NCBI GenBank assembly: GCA_017400415.1
Contig: JAFPTE010000097.1
Span: 1-10,254, forward strand
Length of the DNA: 10,254 bases
Source of the DNA: Oscillospiraceae bacterium
Lineage (GTDB): Bacteria; Bacillota; Clostridia; Oscillospirales; Oscillospiraceae
Direction of reading: 5' to 3'
The translations under genes and the position numbers were made by a program. Positions 6,697-10,254 of this stretch are shown one piece after another. The notes below the pieces were generated by a model that was given only the letters and a program-made list of their open reading frames with translations, did no database searches and was not told where the DNA came from. How positions within the stretch are numbered: position 1 is the first letter of the stretch; every line of letters begins with the position of its first letter.

Positions 6697-7292
6697 GCGA
6701 TCTTGCAAAAATCCCCTTCATTCTCTTCACAATGATACTGACGGAGAACTACGTGCTGGTCCAGTTTCTTGGCATCTGCCCGTTCCTGGGCGTCAGCCAG
6801 AACCTGTCCTCGTCCCTGGGCATGTCCGGCGCCGTCATCTTCGTCATGACTCTGGCCTCCGCCGCCACCTGGGCCATCTACACCTACCTGATGGTGCCCT
6901 TCGGCCTGGAGTACCTGTCCACCATCATCTTCATCCTGGTTATCGCCGCCCTGGTCCAGCTGGTGGAGATCGCCATGAAGAAGTTCCTGCCGCCTCTTTA
7001 CAAGGCCCTGGGCATTTACCTGCCCCTTATCACCACCAACTGCGCCGTGCTGGCTGTGACCCTTCTGAACATTGACGAGGGCTATGGCTTCCTGCCCGCC
7101 GTGGCAGACGGCTTCGGCGCCGGCGTGGGCTTCGCTCTGGCGCTGGTGCTGTTCTGCGGCGTTCGCAAGGCCCTGGACAGGGCCCGTCCCCCCAAGGCCT
7201 TTGAGGGCCTGCCCATAACCCTGGTGGCCGCCGCCTTCACAAGCATGGCCTTCATGGGCTTTTCCGGCATGGCCGAGAGCCTTTTCGGCTGA
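6693..7292 (+). CDS. rnfA: Rnf complex subunit RnfA (membrane, Fe-S)
   Basis: This 199-residue membrane protein is the NqrE/RnfA partner of RnfE, of the same Rnf-Nqr family but in inverted topology. Marks are TENYVLVQFLGICPFLGVSQ with Cys29, and LPLITTNCAVLAVTLLN with Cys117. These are the two positions that contribute to the shared [2Fe-2S] cluster at the RnfA/RnfE interface. About six hydrophobic segments span the protein, which ends in a short FSGMAESLFG without a cytoplasmic extension. The ATG overlaps the rnfE stop (ATGA), with GGAGG at 6681-6685, 7 bases upstream. Length is close to that of other RnfA proteins. The rnfB gene begins 10 bases after its stop. Confidence 0.95.
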   Translation: MSDLAKIPFILFTMILTENYVLVQFLGICPFLGVSQNLSSSLGMSGAVIFVMTLASAATWAIYTYLMVPFGLEYLSTIIFILVIAALVQLVEIAMKKFLPPLYKALGIYLPLITTNCAVLAVTLLNIDEGYGFLPAVADGFGAGVGFALALVLFCGVRKALDRARPPKAFEGLPITLVAAAFTSMAFMGFSGMAESLFG

Positions 7293-7302
7293 GGAGGGCA
7301 GT

Positions 7303-8130
7303 ATGGAAATCATAAATGCTATCTGGGTCCTGGCCGCCATCGGCGCCGTAGCCGCCGTGCTTCTGGTGCTGGCAGCGAAGTTCATGGCGGTTCCTGTGGA
7401 TGAGAAGTTCCCAAAGATAAGAGAGTGCCTGCCCGGCGCCAACTGCGGCGCCTGCGGCTACGCCGGCTGCGACGGCTACGCAGCGGCCCTGGCCAGCGGG
7501 GAGGAGACCGTCACCAACAAGTGCGTACCCGGCGCCGATAAGGTGGCCCGCCAGCTGGCGGAGCTCACCGGCGGTGAGTTTGCGGACGTGGTTGAGCAGG
7601 TGGCCGTGGTGCGCTGCTCCGGCAGCTGCGACGCCTGCAAGGCCAAGATGAGCTATGAGGGCATAACCTCCTGCGCCGCCGCCAAGCTCTACTACGGAGG
7701 CGCCTCCAGCTGTACCTTCGGCTGCATCGGCCTGGGGGACTGCGAGAGGGCCTGCCCGGAAAAGGCCATCGGCGTTATAAACGGCCTGGCAACAGTCAAC
7801 CCCGCCATGTGCATAGGCTGCGGCATCTGCGTGCGCACCTGCCCCAACGGCGTCATCACCCTTATGGCGGACGTGGACAGGGCTTTGGTGGCCTGTTCCA
7901 ACCACGAGATGGGCGCCGTTGTCCGCAAGGAGTGCTCCAAGGGCTGCATCGGCTGCAAAAAGTGCGAGCGTGAGTGCCCGGTGGGCGCCATCAAGGTCAC
8001 CGACAATCTGGCGGCCATCGATTACAGCATCTGCACCTCCTGCGGCCACTGCGCCGAAATCTGCACCACTGGATGCATAACCTATATGGACCGCTCCGGA
8101 GCTCACAGAGCTGAGAGCAAGTCAGCTTAA
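7303..8130 (+). CDS. rnfB: Rnf complex subunit RnfB (ferredoxin-type, entry point for ferredoxin electrons)
   Basis: The 275-residue product starts with one membrane helix (about 4-29), then the RnfB Fe-S domain with C48-x2-C51-x4-C56 and Cys74 (NCGACGYAGCDGYA). A Cys-rich middle follows (Cys105, 109, 112, 124), then the clostridial-type CTFGCIGLGDCERACPEKAI (Cys137-151), CIGCGICVRTCPNGVI (from Cys170), CSKGCIGCKKCERECPVGAI (from Cys211), and CTSCGHCAEICTTGCI (from Cys244). This makes at least five cluster motifs, as in the large RnfB of acetogens and clostridia. It accepts electrons from reduced ferredoxin at the cytoplasmic face and hands them to the membrane subunits. In the last motif the usual Pro after the fourth Cys is Thr, and a further Cys258 follows. 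The ATG is preceded by GAGGAGGG at 7291-7298. It is the last gene of the operon, ending about 20 bases before the terminator hairpin. Confidence 0.95.
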   Translation: MEIINAIWVLAAIGAVAAVLLVLAAKFMAVPVDEKFPKIRECLPGANCGACGYAGCDGYAAALASGEETVTNKCVPGADKVARQLAELTGGEFADVVEQVAVVRCSGSCDACKAKMSYEGITSCAAAKLYYGGASSCTFGCIGLGDCERACPEKAIGVINGLATVNPAMCIGCGICVRTCPNGVITLMADVDRALVACSNHEMGAVVRKECSKGCIGCKKCERECPVGAIKVTDNLAAIDYSICTSCGHCAEICTTGCITYMDRSGAHRAESKSA

Positions 8131-8144
8131 AGGAAAAAGAGCTT

Positions 8145-8187
8145 AAAAAAACCGCCGCTTCCATTCCGGAAGCGGCGGCACTGTTTT
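8145..8187. terminator. Bidirectional terminator between convergent units
   Basis: A perfect 11-bp GC-rich stem pairs 8152-8162 (CCGCCGCTTCC) with 8168-8178 (GGAAGCGGCGG) around a 5-base loop. On the minus strand the stem is followed at once by seven T (complement of A 8145-8151), a strong terminator for the small peptide gene and oxidoreductase unit. On the plus strand the T run (8184-8187) is only four and is offset by five bases, so it is weaker for the rnf operon. It serves both converging transcripts. Confidence 0.9.
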
Positions 8188-8194
8188 AATCTGC

Positions 8195-8290
8195 TCAGTC
8201 CTCAAATCTCTCAGAGGGGACCACGATAGCCATTATGGCAACGGCTGCCATGGCCGCAATGGCCACAACGGCAACTATCATTTTCTTCAT
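8195..8290 (-). CDS. Small hydrophobic single-span membrane peptide, 31 residues, unrecognised
   Basis: On the minus strand an ATG at 8290-8288 opens a 32-codon frame ending in TGA at 8197-8195. The Shine-Dalgarno AAGGGAGG (GGAGG at 8303-8299) lies 8 bases upstream, as good as those of the rnf genes. The peptide begins MKKMIVAVVAIAAMAAVAIM, a two-Lys start followed by about 20 residues of Ala/Val/Ile/Met, and ends with the charged tail PSERFED. This is the layout of a single transmembrane segment with N-terminus inside, or an uncleaved signal-like anchor. It starts 37 bases after the stop of the oxidoreductase gene on the same strand and ends just before the T7-tailed terminator, so it looks like the last gene of that unit. 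I recognise no family. It could instead be an untranslated spacer, but start, site, stop and terminator are all well placed. Confidence 0.6.
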   Translation of the reverse strand: MKKMIVAVVAIAAMAAVAIMAIVVPSERFED

Positions 8291-8327
8291 GAGTTTTTCC
8301 TCCCTTCAAAGAGTTTGCGGCAGAGGC

Positions 8328-10254
8328 TCAGTCAGCGGTCTGCGATGTGGGATAGTCGGATTTACCGGTGATTTTCTTCTTGAGTATCCGCTTCATGCGC
8401 TTGGCGGCGTAGGGACCCACCAGGCTCATCATCTCCTCGGCCTTGTGCATATCGCTGGCCTCGGGAATGTCACGGCTCAGATGGATGGCGTCAAACTGGC
8501 AGCGGGTGGTGCACAGGCCGCAGCCCACGCACTGGTTCAGGTCCACGATAGTGGCGCCGCACTTCAGGCAGCGGTTGGCCTCAATCTTCACCTGGTCCTC
8601 AGTGAGGGGCAAACGCAGGTCGGAGAAGGTTTCCCGGGCCTTGCCGGCCTTGTGGCCGGGGACCTGGCGGGAGGCGGTGTCGTAGCACTCGATGCGGATA
8701 TCGTCCCTGTCCAGCTCGATGAACTGGCGCCTGTCCCTGCCGATGGTGAGGGACTGGCCCGGGTGCACGAAGCGGTTTATGGAGACCATGCCCTCCTTGC
8801 CGTCTGCAATGGCGTCAATGGCGAAGCGGGCTCCGTGGTAGATGTCGCCGCCTACGAAAACGTCCGGCTCGGCAGTCTGCCAGGTGGCGGGGTCCGCCAC
8901 GGCGCAGCCGTTGGGCCGCAGCTCAACCTTGCTGCCCTTGAGAAGGTCGCCCCAGACTGCGGACTGGCCGATGGCCATGAGAACGTGGGAGCAGGGGACG
9001 GTGATGGTGTCGTTTTCGTCGTACTTGGGGGAGAAACGGTGCTCCTCATCAAAGACGGAGGTGCAGCGCTTGAAGACCACGCCGGTGACCCTGCCGTTTT
9101 CGCAGAGGACCTCCTTGGGACCCCAGCCGTTGCAGATTTCGATGTTCTCCTCAAGAATCTCATTAACCTCGTCCCTGGCGGCGGGCATTTCCTCCCGGCT
9201 CTCCAGGCACAGCATGGTGACCTTGCCCTTCGTGCAGCGAAGGGCGGTGCGGGCCACGTCGGCAGCCACGTTGCCGCCGCCCACGACCACCACGTCACCC
9301 TCGAGCTCTGCGGAGCCCTCCAGGTTTACCCGCTTCAGGAAGCCTACGCCGGACTCGACGCCCAGGGCGTCCTCGCCGGGGACTCCGGCCTTCCTGCCGC
9401 CCTGGAGGCCGATAGCCACGTAGAAGGCCTTGTAGCCCTGGCTTCTCAGCTCGTCAAGGGTAACGTCCTTTCCGACCTCGACGCCGCAGCGGATTTCAAC
9501 GCCCAGGTTCCGGATGATTTCGATTTCCTTCCGCAGAACTTCCTTTTCAAGGCGGAAGTTGGGTATGCCGTTCATGAGCATGCCGCCGGGCTTCCGGTCC
9601 TTCTCAAAGACCGTGACCGGGTAGCCCTCGGTCCGCAGATAGTATGCGGCGGAGAGGCCTGCCGGGCCGGAGCCGATGACGGCGATTTTGTAGTCATCCC
9701 ACATTTTGCCCTCGCCGTTTTCGCAGATGACGGAGTAATCCTGGGGATTCTCCAGCTCCCACTGGGCAAGGAACTTCTTGATCTCGTCAATGGCCACAGG
9801 CTTATCGATGGTGCCTCTGGTGCAGCGGTCCTCGCAGCGGCGGTTGCAGACGGCGCCGCAGACGGCAGGGAAGGGGTTATCCTGCCGGATGAGCTTGACG
9901 GCCTCCGCATAGCGGCCCTGGGCGGCCATTCTTATGTAACCCTGTACGGCGATGTGGGCCGGGCAGGCGGTCTTGCAGGGGCTGGTGCCGGTATCGTAGC
10001 AGTTAGTTTTGTTGGTGTCACGGTAATTCTTGTCCCAGCGGTCCTCGCCCCAGGGATTGTCGTCCGGCAGGTCCCGCATGGGGTATTTGACCTTGCTGCC
10101 GTCGGCCTTGCAGAGCTTCTGGCCCAGGCGGGCGGCGCCGGAAGGGCAGACCTCCACGCACTTGCCGCAGGCCACGCACTTGGAGGCGTCCACATGGGCA
10201 CGGTAGGCGGAGCGGGACATATTGGGGGTGTTGAACAGCTGGCTGGTACGCAGG
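8328..10254 (-). CDS. GltD-like FAD/NAD(P)-dependent oxidoreductase with N- and C-terminal ferredoxin domains, 5' truncated by window edge
   Basis: The frame runs from the right edge to TGA at 8330-8328. An ATG at 10220 gives 630 residues but has no ribosome binding site, and the frame stays open for the remaining 34 bases, so the true start is probably outside. Counting from that Met: a [4Fe-4S] motif CVACGKCVEVCPSGAA (Cys15-25); a GltD/dihydropyrimidine dehydrogenase-like Fe-S domain with CKTACPAHIAVQGYI and CGAVCNRRCEDRC (Cys82-133); FAD-binding VIGSGPAGLSAAYYL (181-195) and KPGGMLMNGIP; NAD(P)-binding VVVVGGGNVAADVA (310-323); FAD closing motif VFVGGDIYHGARFAIDAIADG; and a C-terminal ferredoxin-like CLKCG plus CVGCGLCTTRCQFDAIH (Cys552-574). 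It is cytoplasmic. The family moves electrons between NAD(P)H and Fe-S partners, as in glutamate synthase small subunit or NfnB. No glutamate synthase large subunit is seen, so ferredoxin/NAD(P)H exchange is a reasonable guess, not proven. Confidence 0.88.
   Translation of the reverse strand, partial: LRTSQLFNTPNMSRSAYRAHVDASKCVACGKCVEVCPSGAARLGQKLCKADGSKVKYPMRDLPDDNPWGEDRWDKNYRDTNKTNCYDTGTSPCKTACPAHIAVQGYIRMAAQGRYAEAVKLIRQDNPFPAVCGAVCNRRCEDRCTRGTIDKPVAIDEIKKFLAQWELENPQDYSVICENGEGKMWDDYKIAVIGSGPAGLSAAYYLRTEGYPVTVFEKDRKPGGMLMNGIPNFRLEKEVLRKEIEIIRNLGVEIRCGVEVGKDVTLDELRSQGYKAFYVAIGLQGGRKAGVPGEDALGVESGVGFLKRVNLEGSAELEGDVVVVGGGNVAADVARTALRCTKGKVTMLCLESREEMPAARDEVNEILEENIEICNGWGPKEVLCENGRVTGVVFKRCTSVFDEEHRFSPKYDENDTITVPCSHVLMAIGQSAVWGDLLKGSKVELRPNGCAVADPATWQTAEPDVFVGGDIYHGARFAIDAIADGKEGMVSINRFVHPGQSLTIGRDRRQFIELDRDDIRIECYDTASRQVPGHKAGKARETFSDLRLPLTEDQVKIEANRCLKCGATIVDLNQCVGCGLCTTRCQFDAIHLSRDIPEASDMHKAEEMMSLVGPYAAKRMKRILKKKITGKSDYPTSQTAD

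Noticed and set aside
7252..8106. Long open frame on the minus strand opposite rnfB (about 284 codons)
   Set aside because: Antisense shadow of rnfB. It has Ala/Gly/His-rich composition, no ribosome binding site worth noting and no known motif.

Overview
The window is a GC-rich (roughly 60% by eye) gene-dense bacterial segment. It most resembles an anaerobic Clostridia-type Firmicute, possibly of the gut Oscillospiraceae kind. The reasons are a six-gene Rnf complex in clostridial order (C-D-G-E-A-B), strong AGGAGG ribosome binding sites, a textbook sigma-A promoter, a CotH-family protein, and a multi-cluster RnfB. The taxonomic call is inference only.

Left part (1-2690, + strand): the 3' end of a transglutaminase-like protein gene, cut by the window edge, is followed by a membrane-anchored CotH-family protein. 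That protein has a Gly/Met/Gln/Asn-rich repeat inserted in its kinase-like domain and a low-complexity C-terminus. A strong hairpin terminator at 2656-2687 closes this unit.

Central part (2700-8190, + strand): a near-consensus promoter (TTGAAA, 17 bases, TATAAT) drives ruvX (YqgF-type RNase H fold nuclease) and, 23 bases later, rnfC-rnfD-rnfG-rnfE-rnfA-rnfB. Four successive junctions from rnfC to rnfA are ATGA overlaps, so the subunits are translationally coupled. The encoded complex should oxidise reduced ferredoxin (RnfB), pass electrons through membrane [2Fe-2S] and covalent FMN carriers (RnfA/E, RnfD/G), and reduce NAD+ at RnfC while exporting Na+ or H+. No apbE flavin transferase gene, needed to load FMN on RnfD and RnfG, is visible here.

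Right part (8190-10254, - strand): a GltD-like FAD/NAD(P) oxidoreductase with ferredoxin domains at both ends converges on the Rnf operon. Its reading frame stays open to the right edge, so its N-terminus is missing. Just downstream of it, on the same strand, lies an easily overlooked 31-residue hydrophobic peptide gene (8195-8290) with a very good ribosome binding site. A hairpin at 8152-8178, with a T7 run on the minus strand and a weaker T4 run on the plus strand, separates the two convergent units.

Most of the window is recognisable core energy metabolism. The less ordinary points are the small membrane peptide, the Cys-rich tail of RnfE, ruvX heading the rnf operon, and the repeat-bearing CotH protein.
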